DNA of 64,000 bases from Torymus aiolomorphi (GCA_036365515.1 CM070873.1:86759948-86823947); one strand, 5' to 3'; shown: positions 36,401-47,478, counted from the stretch's first letter. Made by a program: numbers and translations. The notes: generated from the sequence alone by a model not told the origin.

Positions 36401-36798
36401 GTCAAGACGTCTACATCGATCCGAAACAGATGGGCCTGTCGTCTCTATGTAATGGAAGACTTCGCTCGCTGTGATCGGTTTCGGGGGCTTGGCTCCGGTG
36501 ACTTCCGGAAATTCCGCGACGATTTTCGCCAGATGAGAATCCGGATCGATGATATCGATCCTAGAGTATTCAGCGCGGAAAAGAGTACCGACCGAAAATG
36601 TGTTGGAAAACGGGTCAATAAGTCTGCATCGACACACGTCGACTGTCAGACCGTAATAATGTAAAAGATCAGCCCCGATAATGGGGTTAGGGACGTCTGC
36701 TACTATAAAATTCCATGTAACAGGACGTTTCAACCTAAGGTCGAGCACTACGTTTTTTTCTCCATAAGTACTAATTATAGTATTGTTGGCCGCAAAAA
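33436..36798 (-). pseudogene. Second gypsy element: protease end, RT, RNase H and integrase, broken
   Basis: Pol order on the minus strand starts with the protease end (LFAANN, then LDLRLKRPVTWNFIVADVP, IGADLLHYYG) at 36790-36600. Next come the connecting segment with FPEVTGAKPPKP, then RT: KKGICGLSKSSWTSPIH (foldback 35842-36304 here), MVRKKDDSWRICGDYQKLN, FGLRNAAQSFQRYICQ and FIYLDDILVF (YLDD). A palindromic scar lies at 35388-35445. RNase H has LVTDASDIAMGAALKQ and NYSAYDRELTAIYEAIKYF. Integrase has HSPSHPGVKVTDQVM, LFTDQGSQFESKVF and HPAANGMIER. The C-terminus (33819-33436) has RPYKGPFKILERISD. Sequence is closest to the CsRn1-type copy at 11304-17019. Gag and the 5' LTR are missing. Confidence 0.82.
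35842..36304. mobile_element. 463-bp foldback in gypsy RT, CGTCGCGCGGTACG ends, ATGT target duplication
   Basis: The ends CGTCGCGCGGTACGAAGAAA and complement are perfect. ATGT lies at 35838-35841 and 36305-36308. Excision rejoins the gypsy frame as S-P-I-H-M-V-R-K-K. The arms carry tandem units of about 30 bp with GACGAAGAAAAGCCAGTTTG. The centre (36000-36130) is a TATCTTTTTATCTT-rich stretch. Superfamily unknown; a 4-bp duplication differs from the TNA family. Confidence 0.85.
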
Positions 36799-36899
36799 GG
36801 TTGATACCAGAGCGCTTGGCGCTCTGGTATCAACCTATAAAATAAACTATTAACTTTTTCTTCATTTTCTTTTAATTATTGATAAAATACAGAAAAGAA

Positions 36900-37860
36900 A
36901 TTCTGAAAAAAAATGCTCTACGTGTCCCACCGGCGCACAGTGGGCCAGAAAAGAAGAAAAAATTTCTAAGCCTTGCTTGAACTGGTTTTTGAGGATAAGA
37001 TTTTTTATAATAGTGGATTTTTTTGTTTTTTTTTTATGTGGAGAATAAGGATCCGGTGCCGATCGTATATTATTTTCCCTCTAAACCTCGTGGGATACGA
37101 AAATACTGGACTAAATCGGTTATTGACGATCGTTGTAATTCGTCGATGCTAAAATACTTATTGTACCTCTCAAAAATAATATTCTTTAACGTACCAGAAA
37201 GCATTTTAAAGCTTAAAAAAAGTACTTTAATATAATTCCTTATTCATACAATTCTGACCAATTCTGTCAAAAGCGTTATACACGGAAAACAATAATTCTT
37301 ACCACTAAAATAAAAAAAAATTGATGTTATATTTTTTTATACTGCCAAAATTTTTTACATAAAAAAGTTTACTACCATCTAACAATAGAAAAGTGTGAGG
37401 GTGTAGAGCTCTGTATCTTTTACGAGCTCAGAGTTAGAATTTTTCAAAATCCATTTATCAATTTTTTTTTATTTTAGTGGTAAGAATTATTGTTTTCCGT
37501 GTATAACGCTTTTGACAGAATTGGGCAGAATTGTACGAATAAGGAATTATATTAAAGTACTTTTTTTAAGCTTTAAAATGCTTTCTGGTACGTTAAAGAA
37601 TATTATTTTTGAGAGGTACAATAAGTATTTTAGCATCGACCAATTACAACAATCGTCAATAAGCGATTTAGTCCAGTATTTTCGTATCCCACGAGGTTTA
37701 GAGGGAAAATAATATACGATCGGCACCGAATCCTTATTCTCCACATCAAAACAAAAAAATCCACTATTATAAAAAATCTTATCCTCAAAAACCAGTTCAA
37801 GCAAGGCTTAGAAATTTTTTCTTCTTTTCTAGCCCACTGTGCGGCGGGTGGATTCTGGCA
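36900..37860. mobile_element. Inverted-repeat element with CGCACAGTGGGCCAGAAAAG arm
   Basis: Arms of about 350 bases (36930-37280 and 37495-37850) mirror each other. The outer part is CGCACAGTGGGCCAGAAAAG. Inside are GGCACCGGATCC-like sequence, AAATACTTATTGTACCTCTC and GTGTATAACGCTTTTGACAG. The exact ends are uncertain. The frames inside (YYFPSKPRGIRKYWTKS) mirror each other because of the palindrome and are not supported as genes. Confidence 0.6.
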
Positions 37861-38596
37861 CCCGACGGGGCACGCATGGCACGATCAAATTTAATATTTT
37901 ACTATAGGTATTTTTCAATTCTTTTTTCCAATAATGAATTCTTTAATAATTATGCCATAATAACATTTTCAAAAATCAAATAATTAATCAGTCTATTGAA
38001 AATTTAAAATTTTATTTTTATTAAGGAACATAACAATTTTTATTTTAAAATACATTATTACATTTTAATAAATGATTATATATTATAAATTCCTTCTTAT
38101 AAAATATGATCACAACATAATACTTTTGTTTGATTAACAAATTATCATTATTATTACAATAAGTTTAAATTTAAAAATTTCGCATCATTTTCATGTGTGT
38201 AGCATATTTGAACTACCTGACCACTGAAAAAGACAGTTTGAGTATCTACAATTGATTCTTCAGGTATTACTTCTCTAAAGTAATTTTCATTATTTACGGA
38301 AGTTGAATTATTATTAACAATGGATAAATCAAGCTGATTTGTGTTTCAGTCTTCAAGTGGCTTTTCTCTACTCTAAATATAACTTAATACGCAGTCGAAA
38401 TAATCGTTATTTACTTATTAATGTAATAATTGAAACTAAAAACTAGTTAAAACTAAATTATTGCACTGCGTAGTTGTTAACCCATCTTGCTCCGTTTTTG
38501 GTTTGTAGGTTACATCACTTCGCTCGGCGGCCGCCGCGGCGCACTCATACGCCCGAGTGTGCCACGCGTGCCCCGCCAGGGTGCCCGTCATGCCCC
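37855..38596. mobile_element. Inverted-repeat element with GGCACCC..GGGGCACGC ends
   Basis: The left end is GGCACCCGACGGGGCACGCA and the right end the complement of GGCACCCTGGCGGGGCACGC (about 38566-38592). The arm is about 30 bp with some mismatches. The interior is AT-rich. On the minus strand at about 38360-38155 an open frame lacking a start codon reads QLDLSIVNNNS, then EVIPEESIVDTQTVFFSGQ and LNLNLL, stop. It may be a coding remnant of unknown family. Confidence 0.45.
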
Positions 38597-39113
38597 ATTT
38601 TAATACCATTTTCATTTTTTAATTATATTATTTATAAAGATTTTCTGAAAATAACAAAAACAGGGCTTGAAAGATAAAAGTTGAAACTATCAAATAGGTT
38701 TCGTCTCATTTAGAAAAAAATCATTTTCTCGTTGCTCCAAGCGACTTAAAAATGAAGTCAACCTTGTTTCTAAGCACCGATTTTCAATCTTATTAAATTA
38801 AATGTTAAACATTATCTATAATCTCAAAAGTATAGAGGAAAATTCTAAAAGCATATCTAATTAGGTTTACGTAAAAATTACTTTTTTTGCATTCATTAAT
38901 ATTAAAAATATGAGGGTGCCAATCTTAACTACCTGACACGTTATACCCCGCCCTCCCCTAGACTTATTCGCCTTGTTAAGACTAGCGTCAGTGTCCCTCG
39001 TGGCCAAAATTCGAACTGCTTATTAAAGCATAAACACAGCTGATTAGCATGAGGCATGAGCGGTATATGAACCAAAAATTATTTAATTAAAAAATAAAAT
39101 AAGTAGTGATCCG

Positions 39114-39468
39114 ATGAACGTCTTAAAATCATTTATTGATTCGTCTGATATTATCAGATATATTGGCAATGGAACAAGGCCTTATGTGGAAGGCGAAAGA
39201 GTTTATAAGGCTAATCATATAATATTTTGTGGGTTAGCCAAAGAAGTAATGATTGCTCAGCAGAGATAATAGCACTGTGCCTAAAAACGTCGGGTTTACA
39301 AGAATCTCCTCATGAAATAAGAGTGAAGATCTCTTCAAATCTATGTGCTGATGAAAATATCATTCATTGTGTGTGCTCTTGTAAAGCTGGTATTTTGGGA
39401 AAATGCAAAAACTCTGTTGCAGTTTTAATTCACCTTCACAAGTCAGTTCAAAATTATTGGTTTGTTTA
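39114..39468 (+). pseudogene. SWIM zinc-finger protein fragment
   Basis: From the ATG at 39114 the frame reads MNVLKSFIDSSDIIRYIGNG, TRPYVEGERVYKANHIIFCG. After a one-frame shift near 39240 it reads SNDCSAEIIALCLKTSGLQE, SPHEIRVKISSNLC. It ends in a SWIM-like zinc motif CVCSCKAGILGKCKN where the last ligand should be His (Asn here). Such proteins are usually transposase-derived or have a role in protein or DNA binding; I cannot name this one. It runs directly into Penelope RT, so the 3' part is lost. Confidence 0.6.
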
Positions 39469-40860
39469 TTTTCTTCATGAAGGCACTCCAATGGGGTCTC
39501 CTATTTCCCCTCTTTTTGCGGATATTGTGATGGATGATCTAGAAACTACTTGTTTGAAATTACTAAAAGAAAAATCCGATTGTATACCATTATTTTATTA
39601 TAGATATGTTGATGATACCATACTGTGTATTAAAAAAGATCAATTACAATCTGTCCTTGATACTTTCAATGGATATGACAAATATCTACAATTTACTCAT
39701 GAAATAGAAATAGACAATAGTATTAATTTTTTAGACTTAACGATAGTTAGAATGGATAATAACATAATCACTAATTGATTTCAAAAACCTACTTGTTCTG
39801 TCAGATTATTGAATTTTAATTCCCATCATACTAAACAACAAAAACGCAATATCATTTCAAACCTTGTTGACAGAGCACTATTATTATCGGACAAATCATT
39901 CCACAGTCAAAATATCATGTTAGTAAAAGAAATGCTAATTAAAAATGATTATCCTGAAAACTTCATTAACACATGTATTGAAAGTTGCATACGTAAACAT
40001 AAATATGAGAATGATAACTCACGTATTAACAACTTATACAACCCGATATCAACTATAGCTCTACCTTTTCATGAGAAACACTTTTATTCTTGTAAAAAAT
40101 GTTTAAAAAATTTAATATTCGATGTGTTCCTACGATGAATCACAAAATGAATAGTATTGTTAAGTTAGGCAAAGATAGAACAGAAAAATGGAATGAGACT
40201 AGTGTGATATATAAATTTAATTGTGATAAATGTAGTAGTGTGTATATAGGCGAAACAAAAAGATGCTTAAAAACAAGGATTAACGAACATAAAAAATCTG
40301 TAATAGATGGATTAAAACAAGAAGATTCCCAAAAACTGCTTCCTGTTCCACAACATATTAAAGATAATCCTACACACAATTTTGATTGGGCTAACACATT
40401 AATATTAGATAGGGAAAATAACAGAGAAAAACGTTGTATTTCTGAAATGCTGCACATCAATTTTATCGATAACACAATCAACAGACAGGAAGACACACAA
40501 TTTTTAAATAGTCAGTACAAAAGATTGAACAGAATTTTTAATAAATTTGATTTGAATTCTCATCCTTTTATATAATTATAATGTTTGTTGATTTGTATTT
40601 ATGTATTGATTGTTTTGATTATGGATGAAAGTGTGAGAGCGATATATTTATATATACTACTCTGTGAAACGTGAGTTTGTCGGTTGGCGATGTAGCTTTT
40701 GTAATAGGACGTAGAGCTTCTGACTCTTAAAAATACCCAAGATGATAACAACTGTATTGTATGTATTTTTTACTACTTTCTCTTTGTGATTACAACAAAT
40801 ATAACCATGTTTAAGATTCTATTGTGTCTTTGTTTTTATAGTTAAATAAATGATTACCTG
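39469..40860 (+). pseudogene. Penelope-like retroelement, 5'-truncated: RT end and GIY-YIG endonuclease
   Basis: RT motifs are HEGTPMGSPISPLFADIVMDD and the active site YYRYVDDTIL, then INFLDLTIVRMDNN. A stop breaks NWFQKP near 39778. The second block (39809-40138) has HHTKQQKRNIISNLVDRALL and NDYPENF. The third (40099-40575) has the GIY-YIG type nuclease: VIYKFNCDKCSSVYIGETKR and KTRINEHKKSV, with HNFDWANTLILDRENNREKR. One frameshift near 40110. The 3' sequence includes CCTGATGAGGCTAGAAAAC. RT and GIY-YIG in one unit define Penelope-like elements. Confidence 0.85.
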
Positions 40861-41254
40861 ATGAGGCTAGAAAACTAACTAGCGTAACATTGTGGTTTTG
40901 AAAATGGAAAGTTAAAGTGTTTTTTTGTGTACCTGGGTTGATCCTCACCATCGTTTCTTATCATTGAAATTATTATGGAGGATAGATATAATAGTAATTA
41001 TAAAATATTATATGATTAGCCTTATAAATTCTTTCGCCTTCCACATAAGGCCTTGTTCCATTGCCAATATATCTGATAATATCAGACAAATCAATAAATG
41101 ATTTTAAGACGTTCATCGGATCACTACTTATTTTATTTTTTAATTAAATAATCTTTGGTTCGTATACCACTCATGCTAATCAGCGGTGTTTATCCTTTAA
41201 TAAGCAGTTCGAATTTTGACCGGGAGGGGCGCTGACGCTGGTCTTAACAAGGCG

Positions 41255-41460
41255 AATAGGATTCCTATAGGATTTCTACGGGATGCCTACAGAATTTCCT
41301 ATAGCATTTCCTACAGGATTTTCTATAGGATATTTTTATAAGGGCAGTTTTCAAATTTCAAATTCCGCGCTCTGCGAACCATATTCCTGTTTCGCTTTTC
41401 AATTTAAACACGTGTATATAAACACGTGTGCAAAAATATGCCATAACGGTATTGGGGCCG
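41255..41460. repeat. Reversed CCTATAGG array and flank, empty-site copy
   Basis: AGGATTCCTATAGGATTTCT-type repeats are followed by CCTTATAAAAATATCC (reverse sense), then AATTCCGCGCTCTGCGAACC and CACGTGTATATAAACACGTG. It matches the outer flanks of the 30042-31990 palindrome without that palindrome. Confidence 0.7.
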
Positions 41461-42060
41461 CAGCTTAAATGAAAAGCCTCACGTGAGATCTCACGCACAC
41501 ACACGCACATCCATACGGCTATTTTCTAAAATAGTGTATTTCGGTTTATTTAAATGTCGTATGAAACATTTACCTACTTACATCATATGTTTAGAAAACA
41601 TTATTTTTCTTTACTATACTCAATCGTTAGTGATTAATAACAATATCATTTTTCATGAATAGGTTATATTTCGAACCTAAGGGAGAACCCCGTAGGGTAA
41701 GGGGTAGGGGTAGGGTGATTGTGTGGATTCTCCCATACAGATGGTATGGCGATGAAAATGTATTAATGTTTATAGGTATGCCTCATAAGTATACAAATGT
41801 ATACTCAGTAAGCAAACAAAAATTTTGGTGAACTCTTTAACACTACTTTATGAATTCTTTTTCATGAAAGTAATCATAAATAGTACTTATTGATATTTTA
41901 TTCCGATCACGAATGTCCCATGTATTATCAAAGTAACAAAGATTTCTTTACCTAAAATTTAATTTGTACTGTAAAATTACTTTTTATTTATATTATTTTT
42001 TTTATTATAAATATTTTTAAAAATATTTTTAGGAAGTGATCTCTCTGAATACTTGGTGAC
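41461..42060. other. AT-rich spacer, no gene seen
   Basis: It includes CTCACGTGAGATCTCACG (about 41479), a GTAGGGTAAGGGGTAGGGGT stretch near 41691-41716, and AT-rich filler. No recognisable coding content. Confidence 0.4.
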
Positions 42061-42820
42061 TACCCGAATGGAAATAATAATCATACTTCTATGTTAAATT
42101 CTAGTACACTGCTGTAAGTTTTCGTATGATTCGGTAAGTTATGTTTTTTGTACGAAAATGTACCGAAATGTACAGAATCGTACGGAAATGTACGCCCGGA
42201 TACAAGAAGGTACAACCTCGTACAGAAAATTATATCCTTGGATGTAGGGAAACGTACCGAAATGTACAGAAACGTAGGCAAGCGTACAAAAACGCATGAG
42301 AATGTATACATACACGTGCAATATTCTACAGTAACCTACCCAGAGTAAACAAAATTGTTCTAATACGTTATATTACGTTAAATTGTCAGTATATTTGCGT
42401 ACGTTTTCGTACGTTTTCGTACGTTTTCGTAAGTTACGGTACGTTTCGGTACGTTTCCATACGTTTCCATACGTTTCCGTGCGTTTCCGCACATTTCCGC
42501 ACTTTTCAATACAACGATATTTGTATATTCATATATTTAGATTTATGAAGCTAGAGAATTTTGTACATATAAGTTATGTTCCTTGCACATTTTCGTACGT
42601 ACATGTATGTCACTGTACGTTACCGTAAATTTCCGTAAGTCCGGGTACGATTCGGTATATTTCGGTACATTTCCGTACAAAATGTTCTAATCTTAATCAA
42701 AACGTATGCAAACGTCCAAAAACGTAGGCAAACGTACTGAAACGTACCTAATTGGACGCAGACGTACAGAAACATGCGATAATTTACGTTACAGTACTGT
42801 TTATTTTTTCCATTCGGGTA
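42061..42820. mobile_element. GTACG-repeat element with ACCCGAATGGAAA inverted ends
   Basis: The left end TACCCGAATGGAAA and right end TTTCCATTCGGGTA pair exactly. ACT (or TA) flanks both ends. The body is degenerate 10-bp iterations of CGTACGTTTT / AACGTACGGA, with cores CGTACG or TGTACG, on both sides of non-repeat centres near 42300-42380 and 42500-42600. Open frames are Tyr/Val/Arg/Phe/His-rich artefacts of the repeat. Confidence 0.8.
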
Positions 42821-43400
42821 CTTAAAGTAATCTTCGTGGTGGGACATTTGTGATTACTTAAAGAATTCTTCTACCCTAAATTTTTGGTTATTGGGTAATT
42901 GTTTATGAGTTTTTTTCTGTTAAAATTGATTGAAATCTTTTCATTTTTTTTATTTATATTTTGTTTCCATTCTGTTAAAATTGACTGAAATCTTTTAATT
43001 TTTTTTATTTATATTTTGTTTCCTTTCTGTTTTTTATTTGTTTCAAATGACCCGATACGGCCAAAAATAAACAGTAAAATACTGAAAAAATAAATAGAAA
43101 GAGTAAAAAAATAACATAAATATACAGAAATACACGAAGAAAAACAGAAAAAATAGGCAAAAATACAGATGCAGCAATTGTTTATGCCAGGAAAATAATA
43201 CAAAATATTATTATTTATCTCACTGACTGTAATAAAAATGAACATTGATATGAAATAATTGTTCAATTGTTCAGCTTGCTCCTTTCGTTTCCTGAAAGAT
43301 TGTTCTCTTGAGTTTTTTTAAAACTACATATATTTTAAGATATTCAAGTGACTCAGTTAAAGTGGGACATCCTGTATAATACTACCAATATGTTTTTTCT
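42821..43400. other. AT-rich spacer, no gene seen
   Basis: A short direct repeat (TCTGTTAAAATTGAnTGAAA with flanks, near 42916 and 42969) is followed by AT-rich sequence. Confidence 0.4.
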
Positions 43401-43409
43401 CCAGCTGAA

Positions 43410-43905
43410 TTCGAATCCGATCCGATGTCACAATCACTCCAGCACTCACAGTTTTCCCCTAGGATAAAAAAAGTCTCTAGAAAATCTCAAAATTAGCTAA
43501 AATCTCTTGACCTAAATTAGTTCGAGGCATGAAAACATTCTGAGAGACATGGTTCTGTTATATTTAAATCTCGAGCCTGAATCTGAATCAGAGTCGAAAT
43601 CATTTTAAAATCCACAAATATCCCTTGGAATCAAAAAAATTCTTATAAGTCTCCAAATTAGCGAAAATCTCTTGACCAAAATCAGTGCAAAGCATGAAAA
43701 AAATTCTGATATGCTTCTGATATATATTGACCCCCTAAATTTGAATCAGATGTTGTCGTAATCACTTCAACATCCATAGCGGCTCCCCTAGTATTGAAAA
43801 ATCCCTAGAAGGTCTCTGATCTCAATGATAATGTCATATCCAAGATCAGTGTACTGCGTGAAAAAATTCTGAAATACATGTTTCCCATCATGTATTTTAA
43901 CTTGC
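43410..43905. repeat. Three diverged tandem units of about 175-190 bp
   Basis: The shared landmarks in order are CCCnTnGnAT..AAAAA, AAAATCTCTTGACC and GCATGAAAA..ATTCTGA, then a variable C/T-rich linker. Units start near 43454, 43620 and 43786. Heavily diverged and non-coding. Confidence 0.55.
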
Positions 43906-44630
43906 TGTACCGGTCTCTAGAGCTAGAGTCGCTCGTTCATCTTTGTGCTCCTCAATACACCACGGAAAAAAGTTTTCATCTGAAAAAACGATACTTACCA
44001 CTAGAAGACTAAAATACCATGTCAACGAATTGAAAAAAACTGCTTCAGTATCATTAAAACTAGAGACAGCATTGATATTTTCGTTTCTAACATTAGAACT
44101 ATTTATTCAAATGTTCAGTATATTGATTCTCAATAGATACAACGGCTTTTCGGTGCCGACATCTGAATTTCAGCTTCCATTAATGGTATTGCTTTTTTCA
44201 AAACTAAGCACGTGTCTTTCTTGTCCATGGCATTGGTTTTTCCGGTGCCAGCATCGAAATTTCAACTGGATATTTAAATTGTTAAAACTTTTAGCGATTC
44301 TCGGCTGAGCGTAGTCGAGAGGCTAATTTGGTTTGAGGAGATCACGTTGGAGGTCACCACTTTAGCTGTTCTCGGTAGTGCGTGCCGAGAAGTCTAAATT
44401 GGTTTGGTGAGGGATGAGGATTTAGGTCGGTAAGGTAGCTGTGTTTCGCCCCAAGGTTACCATCTTGGGCTCATCAGCCAGGCTGATGGTAACCTTTGCC
44501 TTGGATACACAGGTGGATGTCTGTACTGTGTTCGAGGTGTCTTATATATTAACCGCGAGGCGATTCGGCCACTTGCGGGAGTTGTTGGCGGTACGAGCTC
44601 TGGTGGCGGAGCGAGGTAACTCAAACTTAT
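43906..44630. other. Region of unclear origin next to the DIRS remnant
   Basis: It contains two TTCTCGG(C/T)nG.GCGT.(G/C)CGAGA-type dyads near 44291-44390 and the dyad GGTTACCATCTTGGGCTCATCAGCCAGGCTGATGGTAACC-like core near 44455-44493. These could be 3' sequence of a retroelement. No protein recognised. Confidence 0.35.
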
Positions 44631-44639
44631 TCCAAAATT

Positions 44640-45960
44640 TAAGACACAACAATTTTTGAGAATTGCTGTCCACCGGTACCAATAAATAGGCATCCTTTAA
44701 ATCCAAGGAAATCAAAAAATCCCCTGGAAAAATAAGTTTAGTCGCTATCCTCAAGTCCTCAAGCTTGAAATTCTCCTGAACAATATATTTGTTTAACTCT
44801 TTCAAATTAAGAATAAACCTGGCTGAACCATCTGGTTTAGAAATCGTAAAAAAAGGTGATAAAAGTTGATGCTCTGATTTTTTATACTGAGTAAACTAAC
44901 CATTTCCAAAAGAGAATTAATGAATTAATTGACTCTTTAATTAATACTTGCTGTTCAGCTTCACTACTAAGTCTATTACTTACATAGTTCTGTCTAGACT
45001 TATTATGAAAGGGAATTTTAAAACCTCTAACAATCTGCAAAACAAATCTATCCCAGACGCATAACAAATCCTTCAGCCTGCCACCTATTACCTCATTTAG
45101 TCATTGCTCCTGTTGCTTTGATAGAGGATTCTGATTCTGGAAATTGCCACATCTCGGCTTCTGTTGATGGGACGACTTTCTGAAGTGTAATCTTCGTTTC
45201 GGCTGTCCTCCAGGCCCTGTATTGCCCTGTCTGTTGTTGTAGAAGGCCTTGTTTCCTAACGGGCTCCTGTTGTTTCCCACAGAAATCTGAGGCTTCTGAA
45301 CAGGTTCTGTAACTGCATCTTTAAAAAGTCTGTCAGAATCTTTGAAATCCTTAATCGTGGCCGACAGATCCTTCCCAAATAAAAAACCCTCTGGTTTTGT
45401 CTTCTTTAATATGTCTTGAACAGACTTTGTTAACCGAGGTAAAATACATGCCCTTCTAGATACACTTTGCATGAATTGAGTCTCTGCGATTAACTTAGCC
45501 GCTTCAGACATGCGGGCTATCATAACCTTAAAGTCGTCCTCCTTCAGACTATCATCTTCCATCATAGCATCCGCCATGGTAATTATCGCTCCAAGGGCAG
45601 TTAACGCCAAACTGGCTTCCTTCTGAGATTCTAACCTATACGTGTCTCTCTTCAAAATTCTCTCCGTTAACTTTGGAAGCAATTGGTCGTTGAGCGAAGG
45701 AGCGTTCAATTCGCCTGGAATCACGTATTTGTCATTCCTCCAATTCCTCACAAACCTCTTTGGGTAAGCTCTTTTCGGTATAAAATTTCCAATGGCTCGT
45801 AAGATCAGCGTGTACCTTGACCTTCAGGGCTTTAGGCGTATTCGGATCATCGCAAATGATCGATTGTACAGTAGCCGAAAGAGGTTTTGATGCTTCTATG
45901 CCATTTTCCTTTTCCTCGTCCAAAGCCTTTGTTCACAAATCAGACGGGCCTTGTTTGTTT
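44640..45960 (-). pseudogene. DIRS-like retroelement remnant: Gag-like protein and RT start
   Basis: The Gag-like part (45960-45101) has KALKVKVHADLTSHWKFYTE, a frameshift near 45740, RNWRNDKYVIPGELNAPSLN, LTALGAIITMADAMMEDD and a Gln/Asn/Gly-rich C-terminus. After stops it reads SRLSSEAEQQVLIKESINSL. The RT start at 44880-44640 reads SPFFTISKPDGSARFILNLK, ELNKYIVQENFKLEDLRIAT and GDFLISLDLKDAYLLVPVDS. The LDLKDAY motif with FKLED is typical of DIRS-type RT. The RT ends abruptly after KFWNKFE. No tyrosine recombinase is seen. Confidence 0.7.
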
Positions 45961-46499
45961 TCAGAAACTAGAAACGTCCAAACAAGTTTCTATCAGAACA
46001 AGCGTGTCTAATACAGTGCTATAATTTATGATTCTAAAGTAAAACAAGGCCTTTCAAGCACAAAAACCAATCATGGAAAGAGAGATTATTAGTAGCTGTT
46101 TTCTTAGAAAACTTGGTGTGTTTTGCGCGGGAAGGCAAAGCTACGCGCACACAATAAAAACTCTCCCACCATGCGCTCGTCGTGGTTTTGGTGTTACGGC
46201 GTATGCCGCACGCTTGAGAGAAAAAACTACTCTTTCCTAAGTCGTAAGTAATATGACATTACCAAAATACTTACTTAAGCCGCATGTTACATCCTGCTCA
46301 CTGTCTGAGTCAGAGAAAGAATCCTCTTCAGATTCGACTCTCTCCTTAGCACCATCTATCATTTTTCGGCCAACTCCCTCTTCTTACGTAAGAGGTAGTC
46401 AATTTTCTAGGTCCACCGCTTTCCTCTTTGATATTTTGGAAAAAGAAAAGCAATGAAATTGATGTCGATACTCCGCGATCTGCACCCGGCGACAACGGA
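45961..46499. other. Spacer upstream of the DIRS remnant, no gene seen
   Basis: It probably includes 5' sequence of the DIRS element. Short open frames have no recognisable content. Confidence 0.35.
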
Positions 46500-46798
46500 A
46501 AGCCTTGTAATTAGGACGGTTCGTAAAGAGTCATTTGAATGGTTGACTTACACGGCTTATATACTATTGGCCGTCCAACGCATCCACAGATAGCACTACC
46601 GAAGCGCCGCATGGCGAATAAATAGCCGAAGCTTACTTATGGAGATTGGAGAGCCGCCCATCACAAGTTCTCCTTTGTCACCGCTGTGCGGCGCTCCGAT
46701 AGCGCTTTCTGTGGATACACTGGATAGCCGAGAGTATATAAGTCGTGTAAGTCAACCGTTCAACTGACTCTTTACAAAGAGTCCTAATTACAAGGCTT
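46500..46798. mobile_element. Foldback with AGCCTTGTAATTAGGAC ends and CTTTACAAAG dyad
   Basis: The left end AGCCTTGTAATTAGGAC and right end GTCCTAATTACAAGGCT mirror each other. Then come GTAAAGAGTCA, GGTTGACTTACACGGCTTATA, GCATCCACAGATAGC and their mirrors. It belongs with 4912-5225 and the arm at 32439. Non-coding. Confidence 0.7.
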
Positions 46799-47076
46799 AC
46801 CTTGTTTTTTCATTAAAAATATTACTTATGTCGACTGCAACTTACTATCAACTGATGAGAATTTTTCCATCGGTCTTACAGTCGTATAAATTAAATTAAA
46901 ATAATTAATATTTATGGCAGTCAGATTGCCCTTGTTTATAATCACCTCCGCAGAATTTGAAATAAAAACTTAATTAAAACATGGAAAAAAAACTTTATTA
47001 GCAAAGGAATATCTGACTGCCCCCCACCATCAAATTGCCCAATTGCCCAACGTTTTGAGCCCGCTCCGGCTCCTCC
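46799..47076 (-). other. 3' part of Penelope remnant 2 and spacer
   Basis: CTGAGGAGGAGCCGGAGCGG on the minus strand, followed by GCTCAAAACGTTGGGC (47085-47045), is the usual design of a Penelope 3' end. The rest is unremarkable. Confidence 0.5.
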
Positions 47077-47478
47077 TCAGGGACTGAAATAAAACCCGCG
47101 ATACACCTCCTTATATACCCATACCCACTTATTTCCTCTTACCCCCACCACCATCCACCTTCCCCTCTCCATTGACTCTACCATTAAATTTACATTATTC
47201 CGATTCCTTAGAATCTGAATAATTTCAAGGCTTTCCCTCTTATATTTATTCTTAATCCCTTGTTCCAAAATATCTACACTCCCAAAATTGAAAGAATGCA
47301 AATTATTTAAACAATGTTCTTTCAAACCCGATGTAAAATTTGTATTACGTAAACTATATTGATGTTCATATATTCTCTTCTTCAAATATCTACCCGTTTG
47401 ACCAACATCCATAAACCCTACAATTAATTTTATTACCTTGTTTTTGATATTCTCGTTCCTTACAATGGGGGACTCCAA
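47077..47478 (-). pseudogene. Penelope-like element remnant 2: GIY-YIG endonuclease
   Basis: The frame includes VGQTGRYLKKRIYEHQYSLR, SGLKEHCLNNLHSFNFGSVD and RESLEIIQILRNRNNVNLM, the C-terminal GIY-YIG nuclease of a Penelope-like element. The first Tyr of the motif and everything upstream, including RT, are missing or degraded. Confidence 0.75.

Larger units (their letters stand above)
38962..41252. repeat. Large inverted repeat enclosing a SWIM-gene fragment and a Penelope element
   Basis: The left arm (38962-39225) and right arm (41008-41252) mirror each other through CTTATTCGCCTTGTTAAGAC, TTCGAACTGCTTATTAAAG, CGATGAACGTCTTAAAATCA and AAGGCCTTATGTGGAAGGCG. The arm contains the N-terminal coding part of the SWIM fragment, so that coding exists on both strands. 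The loop holds the Penelope remnant. Total length is about 2.3 kb. Confidence 0.8.

Noticed and set aside
37023..37804. Pair of similar frames (YYFPSKPRGIRKYW) on opposite strands
   Set aside because: They are the two arms of one inverted repeat. Short, no start context, no recognised family.
41691..41716. Telomere-like GGGGTAGGGGTAGGG stretch
   Set aside because: Only a few imperfect units, no TTAGG array, and surrounded by ordinary sequence.
42081..42847. Tyr/Val/Arg/Phe repeat frames
   Set aside because: By-product of the CGTACG array; open on both strands.
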